NCBI GenBank assembly: GCA_016927595.1
Contig: JAFGMI010000042.1
Location: forward strand, 1-64,000
Reading direction: 5' to 3'
Origin: Melioribacteraceae bacterium
GTDB lineage: Bacteria > Bacteroidota > Ignavibacteria > Ignavibacteriales > Melioribacteraceae
DNA: 64,000 nucleotides
Part shown: positions 18,458 through 27,892 of the stretch, in pieces
Position numbering within the stretch: the first letter of the stretch is position 1
How the letters are laid out: every line of letters begins with the position of its first letter
Translations under genes and position numbers: made by a program
Notes under the pieces: generated by a model
Database searches by the model: none
Seen by the model: only the letters and a program-made list of their open reading frames with translations
What the model was told of the DNA's origin: nothing

Positions 18458-18486
18458 AGTATACGAATTTAAGACATGTTTTTCAA
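18458..18486 (-). promoter_or_regulatory. Sigma70-type promoter of the hyuA-ssnA-Mo hydroxylase operon
   Basis: On the minus strand TTGAAA (18486-18481) and TATACT (18463-18458) are spaced by exactly 17 nt. Transcription would begin near 18451, leaving a leader of about 37 nt before the preferred ATG at 18414. Matching element pairs upstream of 44519, 50769 and 51026 support it. Confidence 0.6.
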
Positions 18487-18512
18487 TAGTGCAAAATTAT
18501 AAGATAATTTTA

Positions 18513-18538
18513 TGCCACCGCTGATTTCAACGGTGACA
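18513..18538 (-). terminator. Hairpin after pgi
   Basis: TGCCACCG and CGGTGACA (18513-18520, 18531-18538) form an 8-bp stem with one mismatch and a 10-nt loop. It lies 15 nt past the pgi stop on the minus strand and just before the next operon's promoter. The T-rich tail is weak (TAAAATTATCTT), so termination is plausible rather than certain. Confidence 0.4.
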
Positions 18539-18552
18539 TATCGAATTGTGAA

Positions 18553-20253
18553 TTATAAAATACTCGAAAGGACATCTTCGGTGTTTTTAGTAATATGCAG
18601 TTTCAATACATGCCTGTTATTATTCTTTAAAGCTTCCATATCCCCGATGGATTGAGCATCTATTAAAACATCAAAAGAGATGGATGATTTATCGGTTCCG
18701 GCGGCATCAGGAATGCCAAGATTGGTATTTTTATTCTCCGTTATTTGAATGAATAATCCTTTCCCTCCGTCGCCTTTGTGTAATTGTCCTGTTGAATGGA
18801 GAAACCTCGGTCCGTAACCAAGCGTAGTGGGACATTTATACTTCATCTGCAATTTGGTTCTGATTGACTGAAGTTTATCCCAAATATCTTTACCCGGATT
18901 AAGATATGCTTGGAGTGAAATGTAACTTCCCTGCTGGATGTGGTCCCCGATAAATCCTGAGATCAGTTCACTGAGATTATTTCCCTTTGAATAGCCGGAT
19001 ACATTAACGTCATTAATTTTTATATAAGGCTCAGTAATATCAAGTGAACCCGTTTCAATATATTCTTGCGTTTTTTGTCTTGCAATAATTTTTGCCGACT
19101 CAACATTCGGTTGATCAAACGGTTGAATACCTGTAACCCATCCCGAAACTGCCGTCGCAAATTCCCATACAAAAAACTCTCTGCCTAATTCGTAAACATC
19201 ATCTATTGTTATTTGAACTGCGGGGTGTTCTCCTTCTCTAAGAAGAGTAAATTTTTCATTTTGTGAATAATCATCCTTAAGTTTGATGTATACAAAGAAT
19301 CTGTCTTTACTGTAGTAAACAGGTTCTACAACTTCTTCCAGATCAACCGGAACTATCCCTTTACCTGATTTACCGGTACTTTCGGCAATAAGCTGTTCCA
19401 GCCAGGCGCCGAAATACTTTAATTGGGGAGAGGTAATGAATGTAATCTTATCAATACCCTTTACCGCCAGAACACCCATAGTAGTCCCCAGCAATGAACC
19501 GGGATTTGAGAAGATATCATCTTTACTTTCCGATTTGCATTGCTCAGCTGCTTTAACAGCTCTTTCAAGAAGATTATCGATTTTAACTCCGACCAGGGCT
19601 GCCGGGACTAAACCAAATAATGAAAGTGCTGAAAATCTCCCGCCTATATCGGGATTATTAATAAATACTTTTCTGAAATTAAGCTTCTTTGCGGTTTCTT
19701 CGAGTCCGCTCCCGGGATCGGTGATTGCAATAAAGTGTTTGCTTGTATTTTCTTTCAAGACTTTCTGTGCATAATTGTAAAAATACTTCATGAACGACAT
19801 CGTTTCAACCGTACCGCCAGATTTAGTAGATACAATGTATAAAGTATCTTCAGGATTGAGTCTCTCTGAAATTGATTTTACAGCCTCGGGATGAGTACTG
19901 TCGAGAACCGATAAGTCAAGATAGCCCTCCCTTACCCCAAACGTAAGTCTGAAAACTTCAGGGGCTAAGCTGGAGCCGCCCATTCCCATCAACAGAGCAT
20001 TTTTGAATCCTTCATTTTTTAATTCTTCTGCAAAAGTGTTTATTTCATCAATACTCTTTTGCATTTCGTAAGGACTATCGAGCCAGCCAAGCCTGTTGCT
20101 TATTTCATCTGGTTTATCACTCCATACCTTATAATCCTTCTGCCAAATTCTTGTGATAATGTTTTGATCAATTAATTCGTTCAGCTTTTCAATTACATCA
20201 CTTTCGTGATTTAATAAGTACGGCATATATTCTTCTTCTCTGTAATGATCCAT
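18553..20253 (-). CDS. pgi: Glucose-6-phosphate isomerase (isomerase half of the Tal-Pgi type)
   Basis: This cytosolic sugar isomerase interconverts glucose-6-phosphate and fructose-6-phosphate. It shows MGMGGSSLAPEVF (about 90), STKSGGTVETM (about 148), and the PGI signature DIGGRFSALSLFGL (about 218-231). The C-terminal GPRFLHSTGQLHKGD is typical of the isomerase portion of bifunctional transaldolase-PGI proteins. Here only about 566 aa are present and no transaldolase domain is fused. I start at ATG 20253, preceded by GGAG 7 nt upstream; a TTG at 20268 would place that ribosome site inside the gene. It is the third gene after zwf and pgl, with a 111-nt gap from pgl, in an operon for oxidative glucose-6-phosphate use. 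Confidence 0.9.
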   Translation of the reverse strand: MDHYREEEYMPYLLNHESDVIEKLNELIDQNIITRIWQKDYKVWSDKPDEISNRLGWLDSPYEMQKSIDEINTFAEELKNEGFKNALLMGMGGSSLAPEVFRLTFGVREGYLDLSVLDSTHPEAVKSISERLNPEDTLYIVSTKSGGTVETMSFMKYFYNYAQKVLKENTSKHFIAITDPGSGLEETAKKLNFRKVFINNPDIGGRFSALSLFGLVPAALVGVKIDNLLERAVKAAEQCKSESKDDIFSNPGSLLGTTMGVLAVKGIDKITFITSPQLKYFGAWLEQLIAESTGKSGKGIVPVDLEEVVEPVYYSKDRFFVYIKLKDDYSQNEKFTLLREGEHPAVQITIDDVYELGREFFVWEFATAVSGWVTGIQPFDQPNVESAKIIARQKTQEYIETGSLDITEPYIKINDVNVSGYSKGNNLSELISGFIGDHIQQGSYISLQAYLNPGKDIWDKLQSIRTKLQMKYKCPTTLGYGPRFLHSTGQLHKGDGGKGLFIQITENKNTNLGIPDAAGTDKSSISFDVLIDAQSIGDMEALKNNNRHVLKLHITKNTEDVLSSIL

Positions 20254-20364
20254 TTGAATCTCCAACAAATAATAATATTTCGAAAATGAAAATATATAAA
20301 TTAAAGATTATTCGCCCGGGACATTGCTGATAACGAACCAACAATTAAACAACGGAACAGAAAC

Positions 20365-21084
20365 TCATAATTTACTGGCTGCACCTGAGTCCAGAAACCA
20401 GATAATATCCCCATAAATAGGTCTGACAAGCGCCGCCGGATATTTTAAGGCGGTTTCCTCATTCGCAATTATCTCTTTAATAATTCTTGATTTCTGCTCC
20501 CCCGTCACTAAAAAAATAATATTTGCAGCATTATTAATTATTCTGCCTGTAATTGATATTCTTCTCTGCTTTGATTCAGGATGAAATGTTGTTACACAAT
20601 TTTTATCCGAATAAAATAAATTGATGCAGTCTGGGAAGATTGATGCGGTATGTCCGTCCTCTCCGAGTCCCAAAAATATTATGTCAAATTGTGGCACAGA
20701 GTTAAATGAGCGTATCTCAGAATTCATCAGTTCTGCGTATCTTAAAGCTTCTTCTTCGGGATTGTCTTCACCTTTTATCCTGAAAATGTTTTCTTCAGGC
20801 ATGGACAACTTATCAATCAAATACTTTTTCGTTATTCCGTAGTTGCTTTCAACATGATCCGGAGGTACGCATCGTTCATCTCCCCACCATAACCTGATAT
20901 TATTCCAATCTATTCTATCAGCAAAAGACTCAACAATTTCAGTAAAAAATATTTTTGGAGTATTTCCACCCGATAAGCAAATATTCAGAGGTTTTGAACT
21001 GTTAACCGTAAAATTAAAGAAATATTCTGCAGCCGCTAACATCAATTCATCTGTACTATACCTGGTTACTATTTTCTGATTCAT
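20365..21084 (-). CDS. pgl: 6-phosphogluconolactonase
   Basis: This enzyme hydrolyses 6-phosphogluconolactone, the product of the enzyme encoded 12 nt upstream. The 239-aa DevB-type protein (NagB-like fold) shows LSGGNTPKIFF (about 39-49), LWWGDERCVPPDHVESNYG (about 84-102) and LGLGEDGHTASIFP (about 154-167), all conserved in the family. It runs from ATG 21084. Gene order zwf-pgl-pgi is straightforward; no 6-phosphogluconate dehydrogenase is in the window. Confidence 0.93.
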   Translation of the reverse strand: MNQKIVTRYSTDELMLAAAEYFFNFTVNSSKPLNICLSGGNTPKIFFTEIVESFADRIDWNNIRLWWGDERCVPPDHVESNYGITKKYLIDKLSMPEENIFRIKGEDNPEEEALRYAELMNSEIRSFNSVPQFDIIFLGLGEDGHTASIFPDCINLFYSDKNCVTTFHPESKQRRISITGRIINNAANIIFLVTGEQKSRIIKEIIANEETALKYPAALVRPIYGDIIWFLDSGAASKL

Positions 21085-21096
21085 TTTTATTATCCC

Positions 21097-22635
21097 TTAT
21101 AGTTCGCAATATGAAGTTTCGTCTGTCAAATTACTACAAGGGCATTGCCAGGTTATTCCCTCTTCCTCTATCAGGTCGTTTGCAGTTTCCGGACCCCAGG
21201 TGCCTGCAGGATATCCATATAGCGGGATACTTTGATCTTCATTCCATGTCTTTTGTACAGGCGCGATGAATTGCCATAATTGTTCCACAGCATCACCTCT
21301 CGTATACAATGTCGAATCGCCTAGCAAAGCGTCGAGCAGCAGTCGTTCATAAGCCTCGGGAACATAAGTATTCCTCAAATCCGCGTAGTGAAAATCCATT
21401 TTTACATTTTGGACATTAAATCCTTGTCCGGGGACTTTCATGGCAAATTTCAATAATATCCCTTCATCCGGCTGAATTCTCAGAATTAGCTGATTACAAG
21501 CTTCATTCGGCTTTTGATATGCTCCGAAAAGCCAATGCGGTGTTTTATTAAAATGAATAACAATTTCAGTTACCCTCGTAGGCAGTCTTTTTCCGCTTCT
21601 GATATAAAAAGGCACACCTCCCCATCGCCAATTGTCAATATAAAATTTTATTGCTACAAACGTTTCGGTACGGGATTTTTTATCTACTCCATTCTCTTCC
21701 CTGTATGCTTTTACTTTTTCACCACCGATACTTGAACTAGTGTATTGTCCCCTTATAACATTCTTCTTTATATCCCGCTCGCTAAATTCCCTGAGTGATT
21801 GAAAAACTTTTAGAGTTTCATTCCTGATTGAATTCGATTCAAAGGAAGAGGGAGGTTCCATTGCCACCAGGCCCACCATCTGCATCAGATGGTTTTGAAC
21901 CATATCTCTAAGGGTACCCGAACCGTCGAAATAACCACCCCTGCTTTCTACGCCTATACTTTCAGCTGAAGTAACCTCAACTCTGTTGACATACTTGCTG
22001 TTCCACAATGGTTCGAATATACCGTTTGAGAACCTGGTAACTAATACATTCTGGACAGTTTCTTTACCCAGATAGTGATCAATTCTATAAATATCATCCT
22101 CGTTAAAATACTCTAGCAGATCTTTATTAAGTTTTTTTGCAGACTTAATGTCATAGCCGAACGGCTTTTCAATAACTATACGCCTGAACCCTTCCGATGA
22201 TTTATTTAATGAATATCTGCTAAGATTCTTCGGGATTACATGATAAAGACTTGGCGGTGTCGATAGATAAAAAACGATGTTACCCCTTGTATTATTTTCT
22301 TTGTTTAATTTTATTATCCTCTCCTCAAGTTTTTTATACTCATTTTCATCCGATGTATTTATACTTTGATAATATAATCGGTTTAGAAAACCTGAAATAT
22401 CGTTGTCGGCTTTATGATTTTTACTGAATTCCTCAATTGCATCTGCCATTTGACTCCGGAATTCATCGTCACTCATTTCTGTTCTGCTGACACCCAGAAC
22501 GCAGAATTTATCAGGAAGCAAATTCTGTAAATAAATGCTGTAAAGGGCAGGAATAAGTTTTCTTTTTGTTAAATCACCAGAAGCACCAAAAATTACGAGC
22601 ATTTGATCACCGGGTTTTTCAATTTTATCTTTCAT
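21097..22635 (-). CDS. zwf: Glucose-6-phosphate 1-dehydrogenase
   Basis: The first enzyme of the oxidative pentose phosphate pathway, converting glucose-6-phosphate to its lactone with NAD(P)+. The N-terminal nucleotide site is IFGASGDLTKRKLIPALY (about 15-32), and the substrate/catalytic signature RIDHYLGKE lies near residue 185, with EKPFGYD before it. It is 512 aa, standard for bacteria. The ATG at 22635 is preceded by GAGGAG about 15 nt upstream, a rather long spacing. A perfect 7-bp dyad at 22693-22710 lies upstream and may be a regulatory site. Confidence 0.95.
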   Translation of the reverse strand: MKDKIEKPGDQMLVIFGASGDLTKRKLIPALYSIYLQNLLPDKFCVLGVSRTEMSDDEFRSQMADAIEEFSKNHKADNDISGFLNRLYYQSINTSDENEYKKLEERIIKLNKENNTRGNIVFYLSTPPSLYHVIPKNLSRYSLNKSSEGFRRIVIEKPFGYDIKSAKKLNKDLLEYFNEDDIYRIDHYLGKETVQNVLVTRFSNGIFEPLWNSKYVNRVEVTSAESIGVESRGGYFDGSGTLRDMVQNHLMQMVGLVAMEPPSSFESNSIRNETLKVFQSLREFSERDIKKNVIRGQYTSSSIGGEKVKAYREENGVDKKSRTETFVAIKFYIDNWRWGGVPFYIRSGKRLPTRVTEIVIHFNKTPHWLFGAYQKPNEACNQLILRIQPDEGILLKFAMKVPGQGFNVQNVKMDFHYADLRNTYVPEAYERLLLDALLGDSTLYTRGDAVEQLWQFIAPVQKTWNEDQSIPLYGYPAGTWGPETANDLIEEEGITWQCPCSNLTDETSYCEL

Positions 22636-22692
22636 GATAGTTGTAAAATTCTCCTCATTAATAGTTTCTTAGTAAATACCGGATATTATTAT

Positions 22693-22710
22693 TTGGTAAT
22701 AATTTACCAA
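22693..22710. promoter_or_regulatory. Perfect dyad upstream of zwf
   Basis: TTGGTAA and TTACCAA form a perfect 7-bp inverted repeat around TAAT, 58 nt before zwf. On the minus strand its first half (TTGGTA) could also serve as a -35 element, with TAATAT 16 nt later. It looks like an operator over a promoter rather than a terminator, since no T-run follows. Confidence 0.4.
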
Positions 22711-22723
22711 CATCCTGATAATC

Positions 22724-23842
22724 TTACTTTTTAATAACAATAGCGTTGTAAACCCGTCTTTCTCCTGCCAAATCAGATGGTCTATTAATAATATCCGAAC
22801 CGACGCACATTGCCGATGATCCACCCCCGTCAAGGTTAAGCGCATCATAACAACCTAAATCTGACATGAATTTTGCAAGTTCAAGTATTGTTAAACCTTT
22901 ACTGTATGCAGGTTGTCTTCCGTCGGCAACCATAATGTAAAGTTTTGTTTTGTTTTCGTTATACCCAATAGCAGTCCTGGGATTTTCCGCAAGAAAATTC
23001 GGACTTAAATTCTTCCCTATTTCCGTATCTGAATCCGGCACATCTTTTCCGTAAAATAGTAATGGTAATCCACCTGTAAGAGACCTAACATCATCATTCA
23101 GTTTGTCGAAATCAAAGTACACACTTAATGTGTCGTTTAATGTATACCCGGTGTATGGTACAAGTTCTAGAAGAGATTGACCTTTGTTCAACTGTATGCT
23201 GTCGGACAGTGTAATATCATGCTGCACAATAAACACTTCATCCCGATTAGGTTCAATTATACCGTCATAATTAAGTAAAAAATATTTTCTCGATTTAAGA
23301 AGTTTAATGTATCCAGTCCAGTGATGAGTAAACATTCGTGTTGTGTTAGCAGTATCGAAACTATTTACGGCGCTAAGTATCCAATCATTTTTTTTATTTA
23401 TGACACCTTTAAATCTGAACATTCCTATTAAAGGAACATTATTTTCGCTGAAAGCTATCTGAGTACGACCAATATTTACAGCTTTAACAACTTCTCCGTT
23501 TATAATTATTGAGCTTTGAGCCTGAACCGGATTATTACCGAAGAAATCAGCATTAATTCCGGCCAGTATTCTATCCCCGTTATTATTTCTTCTACCGATC
23601 ATTTCGGAAACCCGTTCGCCGCCTGAATTCAGTCTGTCATGTGAGATAACAATATCTATGCTTATATCAGTACTGGTTAAGTCTATTTCAAGCATGTTTA
23701 TAACTACTGGTTTGGCAGTATCTGCTATATGGAACAGAACACACTCATCCGAAATAATTTTAGTATAAAGTGTATCATACCCGAAGATCTGTAATGCCGA
23801 AATGAATATTAAAATTAAAATGCAGTTAAGTTTATACTTCAT
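22724..23842 (-). CDS. Exported phosphodiester glycosidase-like (NAGPA domain) protein
   Basis: A 372-aa exported protein with a hydrophobic signal at residues 5-21. The C-terminal two thirds match the NAGPA/phosphodiester glycosidase fold: INADFFGNNPVQAQSS (about 96-111), AENPRTAIGYN (about 285-295), the ADGRQPAYSKGLT segment (about 306-318) and LNLDGGGSSAM (about 339-349), which carries the conserved aspartate. Such proteins cleave sugar-phosphodiester or related periplasmic bonds; the substrate here is unknown. It is the last gene of the envelope operon, 13 nt after the beta-lactamase-like gene, which suggests a role in envelope glycan metabolism. Confidence 0.85.
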   Translation of the reverse strand: MKYKLNCILILIFISALQIFGYDTLYTKIISDECVLFHIADTAKPVVINMLEIDLTSTDISIDIVISHDRLNSGGERVSEMIGRRNNNGDRILAGINADFFGNNPVQAQSSIIINGEVVKAVNIGRTQIAFSENNVPLIGMFRFKGVINKKNDWILSAVNSFDTANTTRMFTHHWTGYIKLLKSRKYFLLNYDGIIEPNRDEVFIVQHDITLSDSIQLNKGQSLLELVPYTGYTLNDTLSVYFDFDKLNDDVRSLTGGLPLLFYGKDVPDSDTEIGKNLSPNFLAENPRTAIGYNENKTKLYIMVADGRQPAYSKGLTILELAKFMSDLGCYDALNLDGGGSSAMCVGSDIINRPSDLAGERRVYNAIVIKK

Positions 23843-23855
23843 AACTCCTTAAATC

Positions 23856-24749
23856 TTATTGTGATACAACGTAATCATAAATTTCTTTTGATATTTCCTG
23901 CTGAAGTTTCTTGCCTTTTTCGTCATCTGCAACACCGCTTGAAAGCAATACTAAAATATAACTATGCCCGTTGGGTAAATAGATTATTGCCGAATCGTGT
24001 TTAACGCCTGTAATAGAACCGGTTTTATGCGCAACAATAGTATTTTCCGGAAGAAGCTCCGGTATTATATCATTGAACTTCTGTTCTGAAAGAACTGTGA
24101 TCATCTGGTCACATGCTCCCGGATTAATAATATTTTTTTCCGCGATGGCTTTCAGTATTACAGCAAGATCATATGCTGTTGTAGTATTGTTCTTACCCAG
24201 CCTGTAAGCTTTAATATCTTCAACACCCCGTAAAACCTGGATATCATTGGCTCCTATTTGTTTCATAGTCTGCATAATATTATCGGCACCGACAATGTCA
24301 ATTAGAATATTTGTTGCAAGGTTGCTGCTTACTGTTATCATTTCATAAACCAGTTGATAAATCGACTGTTTCTTATCCAGGGACTGATATAAACTGTCGC
24401 CGCTGTCTTCCCCGATATCCATCGAGTAAATACTGCCGTCAATAATGCTCCTGAACTCGTTCTTTACCAGAATTGAATCCTGCAAATTAAACTTACCTTC
24501 AACTGCCTGCTTAAAAACTTCGATCATTACGGGTGTCTTCATTGTACTAGCTGCATGCATATTAACTTTTTCATTAATCATTAATTCTTCACCGGTCTTG
24601 AGATCAATAAAGGCTATGGCATAATTTCCGTTGTTATCAGGAATTTTTGCAAGTATATTCAGTTTCAACTGATTAATATCCATATTATCTCCGCATGAAT
24701 TTGATATGACCATTGGCAGTAAAATAAAAAGTCTCAATAAGTATTTCAC
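23856..24749 (-). CDS. Class A beta-lactamase-fold serine hydrolase, lipoprotein
   Basis: A 297-aa serine hydrolase of the penicillin-binding/beta-lactamase fold. A lipobox-like VISNSC at about 15-20 suggests lipidation. The catalytic SxxK is STMK (about 67-70) and the third motif is HKTGS (about 240-244); the second motif appears as SSN (about 137-139) in place of SDN. Class A enzymes normally have a Glu166 loop, which I cannot place with certainty, so it may be a beta-lactamase or a related peptidoglycan/ester hydrolase. It lies 2 nt after the NYN gene in an envelope operon and not next to any lactamase regulator, which argues against dedicated antibiotic resistance. Confidence 0.82.
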   Translation of the reverse strand: MKYLLRLFILLPMVISNSCGDNMDINQLKLNILAKIPDNNGNYAIAFIDLKTGEELMINEKVNMHAASTMKTPVMIEVFKQAVEGKFNLQDSILVKNEFRSIIDGSIYSMDIGEDSGDSLYQSLDKKQSIYQLVYEMITVSSNLATNILIDIVGADNIMQTMKQIGANDIQVLRGVEDIKAYRLGKNNTTTAYDLAVILKAIAEKNIINPGACDQMITVLSEQKFNDIIPELLPENTIVAHKTGSITGVKHDSAIIYLPNGHSYILVLLSSGVADDEKGKKLQQEISKEIYDYVVSQ

Positions 24750-24751
24750 TA

Positions 24752-25198
24752 TTATACTCCGAATATTCTTTTAATTTCTTCCTTATCAATAGATTGTATC
24801 CTTTTTTCCTCTTCGCTCCCATTCTCATTATTTGTAAGACTCGCAGCAAAAATTTCACTTCTGATTGTTTTGCAACTGTTGACCCTCGCGAACTCAATAA
24901 TATTATTGTCGGATGAAATTACACAAATTGTCTTTGGATTTTTTGCAACCATTATCTCATTTTTAATTTCTTCATCCGCTGTTCTGCTACCAGAATACTG
25001 AAGTTTAACGTTGCTGGTTTTAACCGGATCTGAATCATAACCATCGAAGTGAACCATTACAGAATATTTCTTTCCTGAAAAATACCTGTCGAGAATTAAT
25101 GCAAGCGATGATCTGCTGTCGTTCACAGAATTCAATGCAGACAAATTTTTAGATTTACCTATCAGGTTATTCCCGTCAATTATATAATGTTTAATCAT
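24752..25198 (-). CDS. NYN-domain (YacP/Rae1-like) RNase
   Basis: A 148-aa PIN-like NYN-domain protein. The first acidic site is IIDGNNLIG (about 6-14), a second lies in VHFDGYDSDP (about 49-58), the family ADEEI motif sits near residue 74, and ISSDNNIIEFAR follows near 94. These acidic residues normally bind the divalent metals of an endoribonuclease; Rae1 in Bacillus cleaves ribosome-bound mRNA. It is cytosolic, sits 2 nt downstream of lptD, and is the only non-envelope gene of its operon. The activity is inferred from the fold. Confidence 0.83.
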   Translation of the reverse strand: MIKHYIIDGNNLIGKSKNLSALNSVNDSRSSLALILDRYFSGKKYSVMVHFDGYDSDPVKTSNVKLQYSGSRTADEEIKNEIMVAKNPKTICVISSDNNIIEFARVNSCKTIRSEIFAASLTNNENGSEEEKRIQSIDKEEIKRIFGV

Positions 25199-25200
25199 AA

Positions 25201-27825
25201 TTAATAACCTGAATAAATATCCTTGGTTTTAGTTACCTTCAAATCTCTTAGCTCGGGTGCTTTGAGCCTGATCTCGAATCTGAAACCTTTCCATACGCCG
25301 ATAGGATTCCAAACGAAGTTCATCTCCCAGCAGTGTAAATCCCTGTAAACGGTAATCTGCGGCGCGTTTAATTTCTTTTGTTCAAGATCATAACTGCCCC
25401 TGAATGTAAGCTTCCAGTTCTGGCTGAGACTCAGACTGAGGTTTATCCCGGCATTAGCGGTTATAACCGGATTGTCAGGATTAAACTTGTTTAAATTGTA
25501 AGTTAAATTTAACCCTAAATTCCAGGGGATTGTGAAATCAGAAATTTTTCTTCCCTCCCCGGTATAGCTGTCGTTTTCATCAATATCATACTCATCTTGA
25601 GCGTCACTATTATTTTGAAGGTTTTGTTTACTTCCGTCTCTTTTTTCACCCGATATTTTATCACCTGAAAGGTTAGTTGATATATTAAAATTAAGGTTGG
25701 TCATTCGAAGAAAACCTTTGCCTTCACTCAACAGGAATTTATTAACCTCCAGGACGGAATTACCCCGGACTGCGTAATCATAAAACGAGTAACTCGACGA
25801 TCCGTTAAACGTTAGCAGGTCACCGATTTGTGTCCTGAAACTCAGTCGAAGGTCATCGAGATTAAGACTGTCTGCCGCAAAGTTATATCCTGTTGAAGCA
25901 TTAAGGTTAAGAAGCTGGATTTTTTTCTCTTCAGATGTGGTATCTGTCCTATCCTTTTCAGTTTTAATTTCAAATAGATTCCCTACCGATAAATTAATAC
26001 TCTGTCTTTCACCGCTTGATACTCCCGAAAAAATCCCTTCGGAAAATTTATCATAGCTTTCGTACCTGCCTGACTGGGGATTAAATACCTTATCGTAGTA
26101 GCCCCACTTATCGTCACTGAAATCTGGCTGATACTGATAGCTGATGGAAGGAGTAATTGTATGACGGAAAGCTTTTATTCCCAGCATCTCGGGCTGCAAC
26201 GTTCCATATAACTTTGTCGATGTGGAAAGCCTGAAATCAAAAGTTCTTACAAAGCTGATCTCTTTAATATCCTTTTCTTCCATATCATAAGTTGTTGTGC
26301 CATCATTAAGAGCACGTTCAATGTATTCTCGCTTTGTTCTTTTATCGTACCACTTTTCGACATAATTGATGCTTGGTGAAAAACTAAAGTAGCCTATTTT
26401 AGGTGATGCATTTACGGTAACGTTATGCTGTATACCACCTCTTATTTCCTTGTTGTAACCGGACTCGGTTACCGAATCCACAGTAGTAGTAAACGCTGTT
26501 TTGGTTCTCCGGTTCCTGAATTCACCGCGGTAACTCAAACCTATATATTCATACCATCTCTGGTCTTTGCGCGATACGCCTTCGCGCTTAAAAGGATATT
26601 TCTGAGACATATTAAAACTCATACTCGGAAGTATTTCAGTTATGTTCCCGTTAGAAAGATTCTGGTTCCTGCTGTAGCCCAGCGTTAAACTTGTACCTGA
26701 TTCCTCCCATCGCTTTGAAAATGTAGCGTTCGATGTAATATTCTGAGTGATATAATCATTGTAATTTCTTCTGTTATTCTGGAGGAATTCAGTAGACATG
26801 AACTGCAGATTGGCATTTAGCGAAGTGGTTGGATTAATATCCTGACTGTGCCTTATGCCGAGGCTCCAGTTTAACTGTTCGCTAAAACCAGGATCTCCTG
26901 GTTCACCTCCCTCGAGCAGGTTTGATATTTCAGCATTTACATTTCCGCTGAATTCATAACGCTTTTTATATCGGTACCGGGTTCTGTATCTCGTACCCCC
27001 TTTAGTATAAAAATCACCGCCAATCATCAAGTCCATGTAATCACTTATAGCCCAGAAGTATCCCATATTTCTGAATGTATGACCAAGTCTGTTGTCAAAA
27101 CCGTAAGTCGGGACAATTATACCCGATCGTCTGCCAGATTGATTCGGGAAAACGGCAAATGGCAGAGGCAGCGGGACAGGCACTCCGCCTATATACATGA
27201 ATATCCATCGTGCAATGATTTTATCATTTTGAATAACCTTCATCGATGAGGCTGTAAAATGAGTATGAGGAGTATCGCTGTCGCATGTTGTGTAAATACC
27301 ATCCTCTATAAAGTATGTTTTACGGTCAACCTTTTTAACCTGCTCGCCGCGGTAAGTTTTATCGTTGTCTACATTTTTAGCCAGTGAGATATAACCCTGC
27401 TGCGTTTTGAAATTATACCTGATTGAAGTGCCTTCGTAAACCTGTCCTTCTTCAGTTAAAACCGGTGTATCTGTTAACTTTGATGAGGAAGTATCGTATT
27501 TGCCCTGTGCTTCAAGTGTGTTGGTTTCAAAGTCAACAGCAATATCCGAACTATTTAAATCCGATTTTTTATATTTCAACTCACCTTTACCGTACAAATA
27601 CATTCGCTTATTTTTCACATCAAACCTCAGCGAATCGCTTGAATTGGCAAATATTACGTCATCAACATCAAACCTTCTTTTTTTTTCTAGCGTGTCGATT
27701 AATGATGAATTTTTTGTTGCGGTTAATAACGAATCATCAAGCGGATTTTTGAATTCAAGTGAATCCGGTGTCTGTGCGAAATATATTACCGGTAAAAGAA
27801 ATACTATTAAATGATTTAGTTTCAT
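25201..27825 (-). CDS. lptD: LPS-assembly outer membrane protein LptD
   Basis: This outer membrane barrel inserts lipopolysaccharide into the outer leaflet. It has a signal peptide (MKLNHLIVFLLPVIYF), an OstA/LptA-like jellyroll at about 55-220 (SDIAVDFETNTLEAQGK, EEGQVYEGTSIRYNF), then RWIFMYIGGVPVPLPLPFAV and SGRRSGIIVPTYG, conserved in LptD-like proteins, and a long aromatic-rich strand-turn barrel. I place the start at 27825 because the signal peptide begins there; the frame stays open 30 codons upstream but with no signal-like sequence. The mature protein is about 870 aa. It follows a LEA-like lipoprotein gene and an oxidoreductase gene, fitting LPS biogenesis. Confidence 0.9.
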   Translation of the reverse strand: MKLNHLIVFLLPVIYFAQTPDSLEFKNPLDDSLLTATKNSSLIDTLEKKRRFDVDDVIFANSSDSLRFDVKNKRMYLYGKGELKYKKSDLNSSDIAVDFETNTLEAQGKYDTSSSKLTDTPVLTEEGQVYEGTSIRYNFKTQQGYISLAKNVDNDKTYRGEQVKKVDRKTYFIEDGIYTTCDSDTPHTHFTASSMKVIQNDKIIARWIFMYIGGVPVPLPLPFAVFPNQSGRRSGIIVPTYGFDNRLGHTFRNMGYFWAISDYMDLMIGGDFYTKGGTRYRTRYRYKKRYEFSGNVNAEISNLLEGGEPGDPGFSEQLNWSLGIRHSQDINPTTSLNANLQFMSTEFLQNNRRNYNDYITQNITSNATFSKRWEESGTSLTLGYSRNQNLSNGNITEILPSMSFNMSQKYPFKREGVSRKDQRWYEYIGLSYRGEFRNRRTKTAFTTTVDSVTESGYNKEIRGGIQHNVTVNASPKIGYFSFSPSINYVEKWYDKRTKREYIERALNDGTTTYDMEEKDIKEISFVRTFDFRLSTSTKLYGTLQPEMLGIKAFRHTITPSISYQYQPDFSDDKWGYYDKVFNPQSGRYESYDKFSEGIFSGVSSGERQSINLSVGNLFEIKTEKDRTDTTSEEKKIQLLNLNASTGYNFAADSLNLDDLRLSFRTQIGDLLTFNGSSSYSFYDYAVRGNSVLEVNKFLLSEGKGFLRMTNLNFNISTNLSGDKISGEKRDGSKQNLQNNSDAQDEYDIDENDSYTGEGRKISDFTIPWNLGLNLTYNLNKFNPDNPVITANAGINLSLSLSQNWKLTFRGSYDLEQKKLNAPQITVYRDLHCWEMNFVWNPIGVWKGFRFEIRLKAPELRDLKVTKTKDIYSGY

Positions 27826-27892
27826 TATCCGCTTGAAATGGCGCAAAAATTTTATTTCTAAAGTGGAATATAAATTTTGTTCCTGACTGATA

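Noticed and set aside
23856-24749. An antibiotic-resistance beta-lactamase
   Set aside because: The second motif is SSN, no Glu166 loop is clear, and the gene sits in an envelope operon without a regulator.
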